Source: Devosia sp. A8/3-2 (GTDB lineage Bacteria > Pseudomonadota > Alphaproteobacteria > Rhizobiales > Devosiaceae). Taken from it: a stretch of 64,000 nucleotides of DNA. Every line of letters begins with the position of its first letter. Within the stretch, counting starts at the first letter, position 1. The DNA is taken from assembly GCA_025452255.1 (NCBI GenBank), contig CP104975.1:124001-188000 (forward strand), written 5' to 3'. A program made the translations under genes and the position numbers. The notes beneath the pieces were generated by a model. The model was not told where the DNA came from. It was given only the letters and a program-made list of their open reading frames with translations, and made no database searches. This document shows, one piece after another, positions 47,864 to 58,936 of this stretch.

Positions 47864-48873
47864 CTACTCTCCGTTGTTTTGTTGGTCGGTTTGCTGCCGG
47901 AATTCCTCGTAAAAACGGTCGAGATGCTCCGTCAGGTAGTCTCCGAACGCTCGCGCATCCGGTCCCCTCGCCTTGAGGGCAAGGGTGAATTTCTTTCCAT
48001 CAGTGATCGCTTCCGCTGCCAGACGACCGTCGGCCGGCGCCCAGCTTGCTCGGGCGGGGCTTGCTTTTGGACGCGCATTCACTTTTTGGTTTTGAGATGC
48101 GAGACCAGCGCATCGAACCTAGCGTCACTTGGCAAGCTGGCGATTGCTGGTGACCCCATGAAGCTAAGCGCTTCCTCGAGATTGCTGGGCTTATCCAGGA
48201 GCAATTTAAGATCGTACCAGCGATCTCGACCAATACAGCTTAGCGCGACCGATCGCCTTCAGTAGCGGCGTCGGAAGCCCAGCGACAGCGAGCATTTTTG
48301 ACAGCGTCGACTTATCGGCGCCGAGGGCCGCCATCACAGTGGAGTTGTCGTCGTCAAAATTCCGGTTGGTGATCTCAGCGGCAAAGACAGCTTTCTCAAT
48401 AAAGGACGTATTGGCTCGACCGTTGTTTTCTTGGCCCTGCGCTATGACGTGATCCCGATCAGTCATCGGCTTGATCACGGCGCGAACCTTACGGCCGAGT
48501 TCAACTGCAGCTCGCCGCCTCAGGTGGCCAAAGACGAGCATATAGCGGCCAGTCTGGCTCGGATGCGGACGAGCGAGCACTGGGGAATCTTGTCCTCGCT
48601 CGCGCACCGCTTCCAACACCCGCTGGAACTCTTCCCTATAGTCATCGTCATCGAGGTCAGAAGCGATCTCTGGCAGAAAGAATCGTCGATGGTGGCAGGA
48701 TCGAGCTCGACGATCGTCTCGCCTTCGAGCAGCTTGTCTGCCTGCGAGGCCATTTCGTCGATCGAGCTCAGCAGGGAACGCGTAGCGCCCTTCGTAGCAT
48801 AATCGAGCGCACGGTTATCCGTCGCCACCTCTTCATGGCTTAGCAAATTGGCAAAAGGGTTTCTTCGCGCCAT
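47864..48873 (-). CDS. repB: Plasmid partition protein RepB (ParB family), frameshifted
   Basis: About 335 residues with breaks near 48640, 48240 and 48085. It starts MARRNPFANLLSHEEVATDN; the RepB N-terminus continues SLLSSIDEMASQADKLLEGE. The ParB/Srx fold shows SPVLARPHPSQTGRYMLVFG, HLRRRAAVELGRKVRAVI and a CTPase-type motif region GQENNGRANTSFIEKAVFAA, then the helix-turn-helix ALGADKSTLSKMLAVAGLPT. It should bind parS and, with RepA, segregate the plasmid. It follows repA by 71 bp. No clear parS palindrome was found. Confidence 0.88.
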
Positions 48874-48944
48874 CTAACACCTGCCTCGGCTAGTTAGACG
48901 ATTGATTTCACGTCTCTTTTTGCCGGTTTTTACGGCCGTCAACT

Positions 48945-50129
48945 TCATGACCTTCCCCAAGCGTGGTGGACAAGTCCTTGAATCTCAAAATTCACCGCAT
49001 CGAGGCTCTCGATGGCGCGGTCATAGGTATCTCGATTGAAGTTGGCACGCTCAACTTCGTAAAGAGACTGCTTGGTGAGACCCGCGTCAGAGATAGCCGT
49101 CGACTTGAGCATCTGGTGTTGTAAGATGTCCTCGGCAAGCATGGACTGCATGAACCCAAGCATCTGGGCCTGTGGAACGTCCATCGGTTCGTAGCGCGTG
49201 ATGAGGTAGCGCAGCCAGTCGAGGTGAAAGTCTGCACCCGCCTTCTTAATCGTCTTAGCAATGTTCCCGAGCATTAGCAGAAACTGACTCATCGACATAA
49301 GATCGAGCATTTGCGGATGGACCGTGATCAGAACCGATGTCGCTGCGCTAAGTGCGGTCAGAGTCAGGTAGCCGAGCTGCGGCGGGCAATCGATGACAAC
49401 GACGTCAAAACGGTCGTCTACCGTTTCAAGAGACTTCCCAGAGCGAGTGAAGAAGCGCTTCCCATCCTGTGAAGTCTGCATAGCCAGAGGTGTCTCGTAC
49501 TCGTATTCTTGCAGCTCAAGATTTGCAGGAATAATGTCGAGTAGGGGGAAATTGGTTGGTCGAATAACCTCAGCCGGGGGACGTGGATTGTCATAGCGGA
49601 TGGAATCGTAAAGCGAGGAGTTCTTATCGAGTTCGGGTTGGAAACCATGCAACGCCGACAACGAGGCCTGCGGGTCAAGATCAACCGCAAGGACTCGATG
49701 ACCAGTCAGTGCTAGGTGCTGGGCGAGGTGGGTCGCAGTCGTCGTTTTGCCCGAGCCACCCTTAAAGTTAACTACAGCGATGACCTGAAGCTTTTCACCG
49801 GGCTTGCGGCCCGGGACATAGTTCTTGGCGTCAGATCGTCCATTTTTGTCGAGATAATGCCTGAGCTCGATCATCTGCTCGGCCGTGTAGAAGCGCCGGC
49901 CACCACTAGCAATTTGTGGGACTGGTCCCTTACCCTCGAGATGGAGCCGTTTCAAATTATTGGGGCTAACACCGAGGTAATGGGCAACTTCGGCCATGCC
50001 GAACAGCCGAAGGGTCTTCTGCGCATTTGGCGGAAATTTCTCCATGCGAAGCTGGTCAAGCTTGCAGGAGATTTCGGCACCCTGAGCCAAAATCTTGTCG
50101 TCGAACTCAAAGGGTGCCAGCGAGATCAT
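48945..50129 (-). CDS. repA: Plasmid partition protein RepA (ParA family ATPase)
   Basis: A 394-residue unbroken protein. The N-terminal helix-turn-helix (LFGMAEVAHYLGVSPNNLKR) marks the long repABC-type ParA. The deviant Walker A is VVNFKGGSGKTTTATHLAQH, A' is VLAVDLDPQASLSALHGF, and Walker B is FDVVVIDCPPQLGYLTLTAL. RepA is the ATPase that moves plasmid copies and, as ADP form with RepB, represses the repABC promoter. A 33-bp inverted repeat just upstream (50155-50187) is the likely operator. It leads the operon repA-repB-repC. Confidence 0.95.
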   Translation of the reverse strand: MISLAPFEFDDKILAQGAEISCKLDQLRMEKFPPNAQKTLRLFGMAEVAHYLGVSPNNLKRLHLEGKGPVPQIASGGRRFYTAEQMIELRHYLDKNGRSDAKNYVPGRKPGEKLQVIAVVNFKGGSGKTTTATHLAQHLALTGHRVLAVDLDPQASLSALHGFQPELDKNSSLYDSIRYDNPRPPAEVIRPTNFPLLDIIPANLELQEYEYETPLAMQTSQDGKRFFTRSGKSLETVDDRFDVVVIDCPPQLGYLTLTALSAATSVLITVHPQMLDLMSMSQFLLMLGNIAKTIKKAGADFHLDWLRYLITRYEPMDVPQAQMLGFMQSMLAEDILQHQMLKSTAISDAGLTKQSLYEVERANFNRDTYDRAIESLDAVNFEIQGLVHHAWGRS

Positions 50130-50154
50130 CTCGTATCCGTCTCAAGAGAAAATA

Positions 50155-50187
50155 GCGCTAACTTGCGATATTGTTTTGATTTAGCGC
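50155..50187 (-). promoter_or_regulatory. Inverted repeat upstream of repA, predicted RepA operator
   Basis: GCGCTAA (50155-50161) and TTAGCGC (50181-50187) are perfect complements separated by 19 bp, starting 26 bp upstream of the repA ATG. The position fits autorepression of repABC by RepA/RepB. Confidence 0.5.
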
Positions 50188-50738
50188 CAGTATGTTCGAT
50201 TCCTCCGGAGTCGCAAGGGAATTTAGGTTAAGGGCGGGTAAAACCAAGGGTCACCCCGCTGAAAAATTGTGGACTTGTAACCGGAATTTGTTCATCCCTT
50301 CAATAGCTTAGCTAAATAGATCGCATTGTAGGGAAGGCACTCTGCTCCTCGGTAGAAAGCGGGGGACTAGCGTGCGTGACCATGGCACGGAGCTCAAATT
50401 GCGCTCAGAAGCCGCGTTGGCTGCCGACTCAGGCCAAGTGAGTCCGCCATTTGGCTCTAATGGTCCTCATAGGCTCACCGGTCGACCACGGAACGCAAAG
50501 AACTGCCTGAGGGTAGTGGCCCGGACATGCAGCTGGCCCTCCAACTTTAACCGTTTCGTGTCGATCCGCCCAACTCAACCTACCAAATCTGGTGGTCTGA
50601 CTCGAACAATCGCCTGTGCTCTGTTGACTGCGCAAACAGATTACCCGAGCCACAGCATGACCGCCTTCGGAACAACACGCCTGCGCTGTCCCAAACAAGA
50701 AACGCCACGGCGCGGCACGGCGTTAGCAGTGTAACGTC
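50188..50738. other. Region without a supported gene between repA and trbB
   Basis: About 550 bp separating the divergent rep and trb operons. A 120-codon frame at 50372-50734 has no domain and shadow-like composition. In pTi-type plasmids a traI gene and tra box occupy this place; neither was found here. Confidence 0.4.
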
Positions 50739-51717
50739 ATGGCCAGCACTGTTTCTCAGTCTCGGCAGCGTCTAATACGCAAGCTCGGCGACGCGCTCGG
50801 CGTGGAAATCCAGTCCGCGCTCGACGATCCGGCAGTCATCGAGATCATGCTCAATCCGGATTGTCGGATTTTCATCGAGCGGGTAGGGCAGGGGGTGTCC
50901 TCCTGCGGTGAGCTCACTTCCGAAGCGGCCGAAACCATAATCGGCATTGTCGCGCACATGCTCGACTCCGAAGCCAATCACGATCATCCCATCGTATCAG
51001 GCGAGCTTCCAATTGCTGGCTGCCGTTTCGAGGGATTGTTGCCACCGCTGGTGCTCGCGCCGACTTTTGCGATCCGCAAGCCCGCCTCAGTGGTCATGCC
51101 GCTCTCCGAGTATGTGGACAACAAAATTATGACTGCCGAGGATGCCGAGGTCATTCTGCACTGCCGTGGCGTCGCGACTTAACATCGTCATTGCAGGTGG
51201 CACCGGCAGCGGCAAGACAACTTTGGTTAATGCCATCATTGCCGAGATAGTCGCTACTGCGCCGGATCACCGCCTGGTCATTCTTGAAGATACGGCCGAG
51301 ATCCAGTGCGCGGCGCAGAACGCGGTCGCGCTTCATACCTCAGATGCCGCCGACATGGCGCGCCTGCTCAAATCAACCATGCGCTTGCGTCCCGACCGCA
51401 TCATCGTGGGGGAAGTACGAGATGGCGCCGCGCTGACTTTGCTCAAGGCCCGGAACACGGGGCACCCGGGTGGTGTCGCCACCATTCATGCCAATAGTGC
51501 GGTTTCGGCCCTGACGCGTCTCGAGCAACTCGCTGCGGAGGTTAGTGCCATGCCGATGCGCGAGGTGATCGGGGAAGCTGTCGACCTCATCGTGGCGATT
51601 GCCCGAACACCAACAGGACGCCGCGTCACAGAAATCCTGCATGTCGAGAACTATCGCTGTGGCAGCTACCAGTTCGAGATTTGTTCGTCAGACAAGGAGA
51701 ATGCGAATGTGGCGTAG
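50739..51717 (+). CDS. trbB: Conjugal transfer ATPase TrbB (VirB11-like), frameshifted
   Basis: About 325 residues with a break near 51160. It begins MASTVSQSRQRLIRKLGDAL. VirB11-family motifs are Walker A IVIAGGTGSGKTTLVNAII, the Asp box RLVILEDTAEIQCAAQN, Walker B RLRPDRIIVGEVRDGAALTL and the His box GHPGGVATIHANSAVSAL. The hexameric ATPase works at the inner membrane to power pilus assembly and DNA transfer of the type IV secretion channel. It is the first gene of the trb operon, and its end overlaps trbC by 17 bp. Confidence 0.92.
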
Positions 51718-52071
51718 GGCCCTCGCCGTGGGCGCCAGCGTGGCGATGAATGCGGGCGTGATGGTTCGACCGACCTTGGCCAGCGGGGGAGGGGGTTACC
51801 ACGGGAGGGTCCGCTCCAACAAATTCAGCAATCCATTACCGGGCCGGTGGCCGGCGCGATTGCCTTGGCCGCCGTCGCGGTCGCCGGCGGCATGCTGATC
51901 TTCGGTGGTGAGCTCAACGATTTCGCCCGGCGACTGATGTACATCGTGCTCGTCGCTGGGGTCCTGCTCGGCGCCACGCAGATCGTTGCGCTGTTCGGTT
52001 CGACCGGGGCCTCCATTGGCGAGGCGGCACAGTTCACTTCAGTCGGAGCAATCGGAGCGCTCCATGACTGA
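51701..52071 (+). CDS. trbC: Conjugal transfer pilin TrbC, frameshifted
   Basis: About 123 residues with a break near 51800. It starts [20 protein letters not shown]; a signal region ends TLASGGGG, followed after the shift by [20 protein letters not shown] and [20 protein letters not shown]. This is the VirB2/TrbC prepilin pattern: a long leader and two hydrophobic segments. In RP4, TrbC is processed to a cyclic pilin. It overlaps trbB upstream and trbD downstream by 8 bp. Confidence 0.85.
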
Positions 52072-52363
52072 GATTGGCAGCCGCTTGCAGCGCGTCAGGA
52101 TCCATCGGGCGCTCTCGCGGCCTAACCTATTGTTGGGGGCCGACCGCGAACTGGTTCTGGCCACCGGCCTCGCTACCATCATTTTGATCTTCGTGGTGCT
52201 CACGCCAACGTCCGCTGTGGTGGGCATCACCATCTGGATCGCAATCGTGGGTCTGCTGCGCATGATGGGCAAGGCCGACCCCCTGATGCGCCGGGTCTAT
52301 CTACGGCACATCCGCTACCGGCCGTTCTACCGGCCAACCGCTTCGCCGTGGCGCAAATACTAA
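52064..52363 (+). CDS. trbD: Conjugal transfer protein TrbD (VirB3-like)
   Basis: A 99-residue unbroken protein: [40 protein letters not shown], then two hydrophobic helices and a C-terminal [20 protein letters not shown]. It matches the VirB3/TrbD family, a small inner-membrane component that works with the TrbE ATPase. It overlaps the trbC stop and is followed 10 bp later by trbE. Confidence 0.9.
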   Translation: MTEIGSRLQRVRIHRALSRPNLLLGADRELVLATGLATIILIFVVLTPTSAVVGITIWIAIVGLLRMMGKADPLMRRVYLRHIRYRPFYRPTASPWRKY

Positions 52364-52373
52364 AGGATCGAGC

Positions 52374-54807
52374 ATGGTTGCGCTTAAGCAGTTTCGCCGC
52401 ACCGGGCCGGGCTTTTCGGACTTGCTGCCCTATGCCGGGCTTGTGGACAACGGGGTGCTCCTGCTCAAGGACGGCTCACTAATGGCCGGCTGGTACTTTG
52501 CGGGCCCTGACAGCGAAAGCGCCACCGATGTCGAGCGCAATGAAGTGTCCCGTCAGATCAACGCCATCCTCGCCCGATTGGGGAGCGGCTGGATGATCCG
52601 AGTCGAAGCCTTGCGGCTGCCCACCACCAGCTACCCGACCCGCGAGCAATCTTATTTCCCTGACCGAGTTAGTGTGTTGATCGATGACGAGCGACGCCAG
52701 CATTTTGAGGCGGCAAATGGGCATTTCGAGAGCCAGCACGCCATCATCCTCACTTATCGTCCACCCCAGCCGGGGCGAACGAGGCTTACGCGCTATGTCT
52801 ATGCGGATAGGGCCTCGCGGGCGGAGCGGTTTGGTGACACCGCGCTTGCCGCCTTCAAAACGGCGATCCGTGAATTTGAACAATATATGACCAATGTAGT
52901 GTCCATCCGGCGCATGGTCACCCACGAAACACCCGATCGTGGTGGCGCCAGAAGCGCCCATTATGACGAATTGCTGCAGTTCGTGCGCTTCTGCGTTGTT
53001 GGGGAGAACCACCCAGTCCGCCTACCCGATATTCCACTGTATTTAGATTTCTGGTAACGGCCGAGTTTCATCACGGCCTGTCCCCGTTGGTCGACAATCG
53101 GTATTTGTCTGTGGTCGCCATTGACGGTTTTCCGGGCGAAAGCTGGCCCGGGATCCTCAACACCACGGACTCGATGCCACTAAGCTATCGCTGGTCGAGC
53201 CGGTTCATGTTCCTCGATCCGATCGAGGCACGGCAAAAGCTCGAGCGCACACGAAAAAAGTGGCTGCAGAAAGTCCGGCCTTTCATGGATCAGCTATTCC
53301 AGACCGGGTCGGGCGCCGTCGACCGGGACGCCGCTCTGATGGTGAGCGAGGCCGAAGACGCCATTGCTGAGGCCAATTCGCAACTGGTGGCCTATGGCTA
53401 CTATACCCCAGTCATTGTTCTCTTTGGAGACAATGACAAAAAGCTGCGCGAACAGGCCGAGAGCGTTCGCCGGATCGTCCGAGCCGAAGGCTTTGGTGCC
53501 CGCATTGAAGGGCTGAATGCGACCGAGGCCTATCTGGGCAGCCTGCCGGGCAATTGGTACGCAAACATCCACGAGCCGCTGCTCAATACCCGCAACCTAG
53601 CTGATCTTATCCCGCTTAACGCGGTATGGTCCGGAAGCCGCGTCTGTCCTTGCCCATTCTATCCAGAAAATTCCCCGCCCTTGATGCAGGTGGTCAGTGG
53701 TTCAACCCCGTTCCGGCTTAACCTACATTCTGGCGATGTGGGGCACACGTTGGTCTTTGGCCCCACCGGCTCAGGTAAGTCGACATTGCTGGCGTTGATC
53801 GCTGCACAGTTTCGTCGCTACGAAAACGCTCAGTTGTTTGCCTTCGATAAGGGCAAGTCGATGCTGCCGCTCGCGCTAGGCGTTGGCGGCGATCACTATG
53901 ATGTCGGGGCAGGCGAGGCCCCGGCGTTTTGCCCATTAAGCGAGCTGACATCTGACAGCGATCGAGCTTGGGCGGCCCAATGGCTCGAGACACTGGTCGT
54001 CCTGCAGGGCGTCCGGGTAACACCTGACCATCGCAATGCCATTTCCCGGCAATTGGGATTGATGACTACCTCGGGCGCCGCTCGCTCTCCGACTTCATTT
54101 CGGGCGTGCAACTGCGCGAAATCAAGGAGGCGCTGCATCATTACAGCGTCGATGGTCCGATGGGTCATCTGCTCGATGCCGAACGTGATGAACTGACATT
54201 GTCCAGCTTCCAGACCTTCGAGATCGAAGAGCTGATGAATATGGGTGAGCGCAATCTGGTACCGGTGCTGCTCTATCTGTTTCGGCGCATTGAGAAGCGA
54301 CTAACTGGCGCGCCCAGCCTGATTATTTTGGATGAAGCGTGGCTGATGCTTGGCCATCCGGCTTTTCGCGACAAGATCCGCGAGTGGCTCAAGGTGTTGC
54401 GCAAGGCCAATTGCGCTGTCGTTCTAGCAACCCAATCGATTTCGGACGCGGAGAACTCCGGCATTATCGATGTCCTCAAGGAATCCTGCCCGACCAAAAT
54501 CTGTCTGCCAAACGGGACGGCAAGGGAGACGGGAACACGCGAGTTCTACGAGCGGATCGGTTTTAATGACCGGCAAATTGAGATCATAGCCACCGCCATG
54601 CCAAAGCGAGAATATTACGTCGTTTCGCCCGAGGGCAGACGGCTCTTCAACATGGCGCTGGGCCCGGCGACATTGAGCTTTGTCGGTGCCAGTAGTCGCG
54701 AGGATATTGCTCGCGTCACCGAGCTTTATCAGCAATTCGGGACAGGCTGGCCAACGCATTGGCTTGCCGAAAGAGGGGTGTTCCATGGGTCAGCATCGTC
54801 TGTTTGA
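52374..54807 (+). CDS. trbE: Conjugal transfer ATPase TrbE (VirB4-like), frameshifted
   Basis: About 811 residues, normal for TrbE, with breaks near 53050 and 54075. It starts MVALKQFRRTGPGFSDLLPY. Walker A is VGHTLVFGPTGSGKSTLLAL and Walker B is APSLIILDEAWLMLGHPAF; KVLRKANCAVVLATQSISDA and CPTKICLPNGTARETGT are further VirB4 motifs. The large inner-membrane ATPase drives pilus biogenesis and substrate transfer. AAGGAT precedes the ATG. The end overlaps trbJ by 23 bp. Confidence 0.92.
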
Positions 54808-55570
54808 GGCCGCAGCGGCCCTTCTGATTGCGGCGTCTCCCATTCCGGCTTCAGCGGCTGGGCAACTGGTTGGCGCGACAGAGTTCACCCAGATACTCAA
54901 CAATGCCGAGCTTGTCGGCTCGGTGGGGCAGTCTGGGGTGCAGATCGACAACCAGATCACTCAGATCGGCCATCAACTCGAGCAGATCCAAAACCAACTC
55001 AGAATCTACGAAAACATGATGCAGAACACCCTGACATTACCCGATCAGGTGTGGGGCCAAGTCGAGAGCGATTTTGACCGACTACGAACCATTGTTGGGG
55101 AGGGGCAAGGGATGGCCTTCTCTATGGGAAATATCGATGACGTGCTCAAGCAGCGGTTCCAAAGCTATTCCGAGTTCTTGGCCAATCCTCTACGCGGCGA
55201 GGACTTCTCGGCGGCGTATCAGAGCTGGTCCGATACCAACCGCGACACCATTGCCGGGACGCTTAAGGCGGCAAACCTGACTGCCGAGCAATTCAGCTCG
55301 GAGGAGGCGACCATGGCCCAGTTGCGAAACATGTCACAAACCTCGGTCGGCCAAATGCAGGCTCTGCAGGTGGGCCACCAAATTGCGACCCAGCAGGTGG
55401 CTCAGACCCAAAAGCTTCGGGGTCTTATCTCGCAACAGATGACTATGATGGGCACTTGGTACCAATCCGAGCAGGCGGCGAAGGATCTGGCACAGTCGCG
55501 TCGCGAAGAATTTTTCAACGCCACCCGCCCACCAACATCAGGCGGCCAACAAATGGAACCTCGTTGGTGA
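54785..55570 (+). CDS. trbJ: Conjugal transfer protein TrbJ (VirB5-like)
   Basis: A 261-residue unbroken protein. A signal peptide (FEAAAALLIAASPIPASA) is followed by the family start GATEFTQILNNAELV and long helices (QIGHQLEQIQNQLRIYENMM, QVGHQIATQQVAQTQKLRGL), ending GGQQMEPRW. VirB5-like proteins are periplasmic, form three-helix bundles and sit at the pilus tip. The stop overlaps the trbK GTG. Confidence 0.92.
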   Translation: MGQHRLFEAAAALLIAASPIPASAAGQLVGATEFTQILNNAELVGSVGQSGVQIDNQITQIGHQLEQIQNQLRIYENMMQNTLTLPDQVWGQVESDFDRLRTIVGEGQGMAFSMGNIDDVLKQRFQSYSEFLANPLRGEDFSAAYQSWSDTNRDTIAGTLKAANLTAEQFSSEEATMAQLRNMSQTSVGQMQALQVGHQIATQQVAQTQKLRGLISQQMTMMGTWYQSEQAAKDLAQSRREEFFNATRPPTSGGQQMEPRW

Positions 55571-55740
55571 AATCGATCCTTCCGACTGCAATTGTTGTTT
55601 TTGGTCTCAGCGCCGTCGCTGCGCTTTCCGTCATCCGGGCCAACTCCGTCACGGAGGCGGCCAGAGCACGGACGCTTTTTGATTCCAAGCGCCCAGCGGC
55701 TCGCGGAGGACAAGAAACGCGACCTCGGTGGAACGATTGA
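55567..55740 (+). CDS. trbK: Putative entry exclusion protein TrbK-like
   Basis: A 57-residue frame starting with GTG at 55567, overlapping the trbJ stop. It has one N-terminal hydrophobic segment (ILPTAIVVFGLSAVAALSVI) and a short polar tail ending RGGQETRPRW. The place between trbJ and trbL and the tail (GGQE-x-RPRW) match TrbK of rhizobial and Ti plasmids, thought to block entry of a second related plasmid. Its stop overlaps trbL (TGATG). Confidence 0.75.
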   Translation: MKSILPTAIVVFGLSAVAALSVIRANSVTEAARARTLFDSKRPAARGGQETRPRWND

Positions 55741-56942
55741 TGGGCTCCACTCCATTGCATCCCGCCTACGTCCTCATCGTCGCAATTTGGGTTATTGGCA
55801 TCGGTACCGCCCATGGCCAAGACGGTGGCGTGCTCGCCAATTTGGAGAACGGCATTGCCAATGCGGCAGCAGGATGGGAAGCCACTATTATGCAAGCTGC
55901 GCGGTCGCTGTTCTGGATTCTCGCAGGCATCGAAGTAGGGATTGCTGCCGTATGGTTGGCCATTCAAGGGGCCTCGCTCGACAATTGGTTTGGCGAGTTG
56001 GTTCGTCAGAATCCTCTTTATCGGCTTTTTTGTTTTCGTGCTGGAGCAGGGACCGGGGTTTGGTCGCGCCGTTGTAGATAGCCTGTTCCAAATCGGATCC
56101 AGCGGTGGCTCGGCATCGCCCATCGATGTCTTCAACGCCGGCATAGCCGTGGCGTCAGACATGTCACAGGACGTCCGATTTGGTCTCTTTGAGGACAATG
56201 CTCTCGCCATAGCGGCGGTCTTCGCCATGATCGTCGTCGTGATCTGTTTCGCCCCGGTCGCAGCGATCTTCGTTGCGGTGATGGTCGAAATGTATGTCGG
56301 CCTTCTTGCCGGCATGATCATGCTCGGTCTAGGTGGCTCCAGCTTCACTAAGGATTTCGCCGTCCGCTATCTGATCTACGCGTTTAGTGTCGGTATGAAG
56401 CTCATGGCCCTTGTCATGATCGGCGCATAGGCTCGGAAGTCCTCATTGATATGGCCGATGCCAGCGCGAGCGGCGACAAGTTTCTGACTTCGCTCGCCAT
56501 TGCCGGCATTGCCGTCGTCGTCTTCATGATCGCGATCTATGTGCCCGCTATTATCCGGGGCGTGATCCAAGGCGTTTCGGTGACCAATGGTGGTGAGACC
56601 CTACGGCCAACATTTGCTAACGCACAATTCGGCGCCGGCGTTGCTGCTATGGCCGCGACCACCGCCGGGGCAGGGGGCAGGCTGCCGCCGGCGCTTTTGA
56701 ACGAGGCGGCTTCACGGGTGCAACAGCAGCGGGTTCGGCTGCAATGGCATCAACAGCCATACGCGGCCTTGCAGCGACGGGATCAGCGGTCAAGGACCGA
56801 GCTATCGGCGCTCCCGGCAGTTTCGGAACGAGCACTATGGGCCCGGCCAACTCTAAACTGGCCGCCAGCACGGGGGCAGGGCGGTCGCCCGGCTAGCTCC
56901 ACCAAACCTTCTGTCCCTTCCGGCAAGATCGACAAGCCGTAA
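55740..56942 (+). CDS. trbL: Conjugal transfer protein TrbL (VirB6-like), frameshifted
   Basis: About 400 residues with breaks near 56020, 56425 and 56680. It starts [20 protein letters not shown] with a cleavable or anchoring first helix, then several membrane helices ([79 protein letters not shown]). The Gly/Ala-rich tail reads correctly only in a third frame ([20 protein letters not shown]). It is the polytopic inner-membrane protein of the transfer channel. Confidence 0.88.
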
Positions 56943-56954
56943 GGAGCATAGTCT

Positions 56955-57614
56955 ATGTCCACTTCGCCTCCCCCGACAATCCCTATCTCGCCGCGCTTCG
57001 AATGGAACGAACGCTATGGGGGTACATCCGCGCCGCCAACGCCCGGCGAGCGGTCGCTGTAATTTCGCTGACGCTTGCGGTGATCGGCGTCAGTTATGCG
57101 CTTTACCAAAGTACACAGGTCAAGCTGGTTCCTTATATCGTTGAGGTCGATAAACTTGGCGCGCCTGCGCTGGTCGGCTTTCCCGAGCAAATCGAATACG
57201 CCGATCCGCGCGTGGTACGGGCTTTGCTGGGTGGCTTTGTCGCCGATCTCAAGTCCATCACGCCCGACGCTGTCGTGCAGAAACGATACATCGATCGCAC
57301 TTATGCGATGCTGCGCACCACCGACCCAGCAACTGAGAAGATCAACGCTCTGGTTTCGCGGTGCTAACCCATTTGAACGCGCCCGCACGGCCACCGTGTC
57401 GATCGAGGTCAACAATGTGGTTGCCCTGTCCGGCCAGTCCTATCAGATCGACTGGACCGAGTATGAACGCGACCGCCAAGGCAAGCAGCTCGCCACACGC
57501 AGGTTCCGCGGTATCGCCACCGTCACACTGACCCCACCGCAAGATGAAGCCATCATCCGTCTCAATCCCATCGGCCTCTATATCCGCGACTTCGATTGGA
57601 CGGCCCAGTTGTGA
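56955..57614 (+). CDS. trbF: Conjugal transfer protein TrbF (VirB8-like), frameshifted
   Basis: About 220 residues with small breaks near 56975, 57025 and 57355. AAGGAG precedes ATG 56955. The N-terminus reads DNPYLAA and EWNERYGG in different frames, then a membrane helix ([20 protein letters not shown]) and the VirB8 periplasmic domain ([60 protein letters not shown]). VirB8 proteins link inner-membrane and core parts of the channel. It is followed by trbG. Confidence 0.88.
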
Positions 57615-57628
57615 GGTTAACAATTCCC

Positions 57629-58461
57629 ATGCAGAAACAATCCGCTCACACGAGCGCCTTTGTTTGGTTAGCCGCCATTGGCCTGTCGATCTTCTCGACG
57701 GGCTGGGCCATGGCCCAGGATCTGTCCGGGAAGGAGAACCGGGCGACCCACCTCTCCGACCAATGGCAACAGGGACAGGGCGTGGTTTCCCGAGGACCCG
57801 ATGGCAAAGTCATATTCCTCTATGGCGAAGTGCAGCCCGCGGTGATCTGTTCGCCATTGCAGGTTTGCGACATAGAGTTGCAGGCTGGCGAAGTGCTGCG
57901 TGACGTGCTGGTCGGCGATACTGTGCGTTGGAAGGTAGAACCGGCCACGTCAGGCCCAGCAGGGGGCCAGTCCATCCACCTCATCGTCAAGCCGTCCGAA
58001 AGCGGACTCAGAAACCTCCATGGTGGTGACCACGTCTCGGCGCACGTACCACATCAAGCTCAGATCCCATGCCTCCAGCTACATGGCCGGGGTTGGATTT
58101 GAGTATCAGGAAGACGTGGCAATGCGGCTGGATGAAATCAACGCGCGTGCAGGCCAACACCATTGCCGGGGCCGGGGTGCCGGCGGAGAACCCGGATTTT
58201 GACTTTCATCTGGAGGGTTCAGCGCGTTGGAAACCGACCCGGATCTATACCGATGGCGTCAAGACCTACATTCAGTTTCCGAATGCCCTTTCTGGCGGCG
58301 ACGCACCTGTATTGTTCGTCATTTCGGGCGGACGGAACCGTATCGTCAATTATCGACTGAACGACACCATGATGGTGGTCGACTACCTCATTGACCATGC
58401 GGTGCTCGTGTCTGGCGTCGGTGGGCAGCAGCAAAAAATCACCATCAGGCGACGGGGCTGA
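57629..58461 (+). CDS. trbG: Conjugal transfer protein TrbG (VirB9-like), frameshifted
   Basis: About 277 residues with breaks near 58010 and 58145. The signal peptide ends STGWAMAQ. VirB9 features are [20 protein letters not shown] with [52 protein letters not shown] and [20 protein letters not shown] with [14 protein letters not shown] at the C-terminus. It forms the periplasmic/outer-membrane core with TrbH and TrbI. trbH starts 2 bp after it. Confidence 0.88.
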
Positions 58462-58463
58462 CC

Positions 58464-58922
58464 ATGCTCGACCGGTTTATCCCGCTGCGCGCCAGTAGCG
58501 CGCTCTTTCTAGCCACTATGCTGGCAGGATGTGCTACATTCAGCGCGGCTCGCACAGCGGCATTGGTGAGTACTGATGCGGCACAGGTTTCAGCCCCGAC
58601 GGCCCAGATCATTGCTGAAGATCTTGTTGGCCGTTTGGCCGAGGCAGTGGGCCCGGGCACTGGCACCATCACGTTGCTGCCGGACACTTCCGCATTCGCC
58701 ATCGCACTAGAGAACTCGCTCCGAAAATGGGGCTATGCTGTCGCCGCCGGTGACAAGGCAGAGATCGCGAACCCAATCCCGCTTACCTACATTCTTGATA
58801 CCCTTGATGACTCGGTATTGGCGCGGCTGTCCACGCCCGCGGTCGATCTAGGACGTGCCTATGCGCTGACCGCAGCCGGAGCGGAGCCATTAAGCCCCCT
58901 GTCGGTCATGTTGCGCTCATAG
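58464..58922 (+). CDS. trbH: Conjugal transfer lipoprotein TrbH (VirB7-like)
   Basis: A 152-residue unbroken protein. The signal peptide SSALFLATMLAGCATFSAAR contains a lipobox with Cys at residue 22. The mature domain (SAPTAQIIAEDLVGRLAEAV, TITLLPDTSAFAIALENSLR, RKWGYAVAAGD) matches TrbH of pTi/pNGR-type systems. It stabilises the TrbG/TrbI core at the outer membrane. Confidence 0.9.
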   Translation: MLDRFIPLRASSALFLATMLAGCATFSAARTAALVSTDAAQVSAPTAQIIAEDLVGRLAEAVGPGTGTITLLPDTSAFAIALENSLRKWGYAVAAGDKAEIANPIPLTYILDTLDDSVLARLSTPAVDLGRAYALTAAGAEPLSPLSVMLRS

Positions 58923-58936
58923 GGGGCACGGGAACA

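Noticed and set aside
44047..50200. Search for a parS palindrome of the GTT-N4-GC-N4-AAC type near repABC
   Set aside because: No convincing copy found by eye; a computed search over the whole replicon would be decisive.
50372..50734. A 120-codon open frame between repA and trbB
   Set aside because: No domain, no ribosome site, and composition of a shadow frame; pTi-type plasmids have a traI gene here but this is not one.
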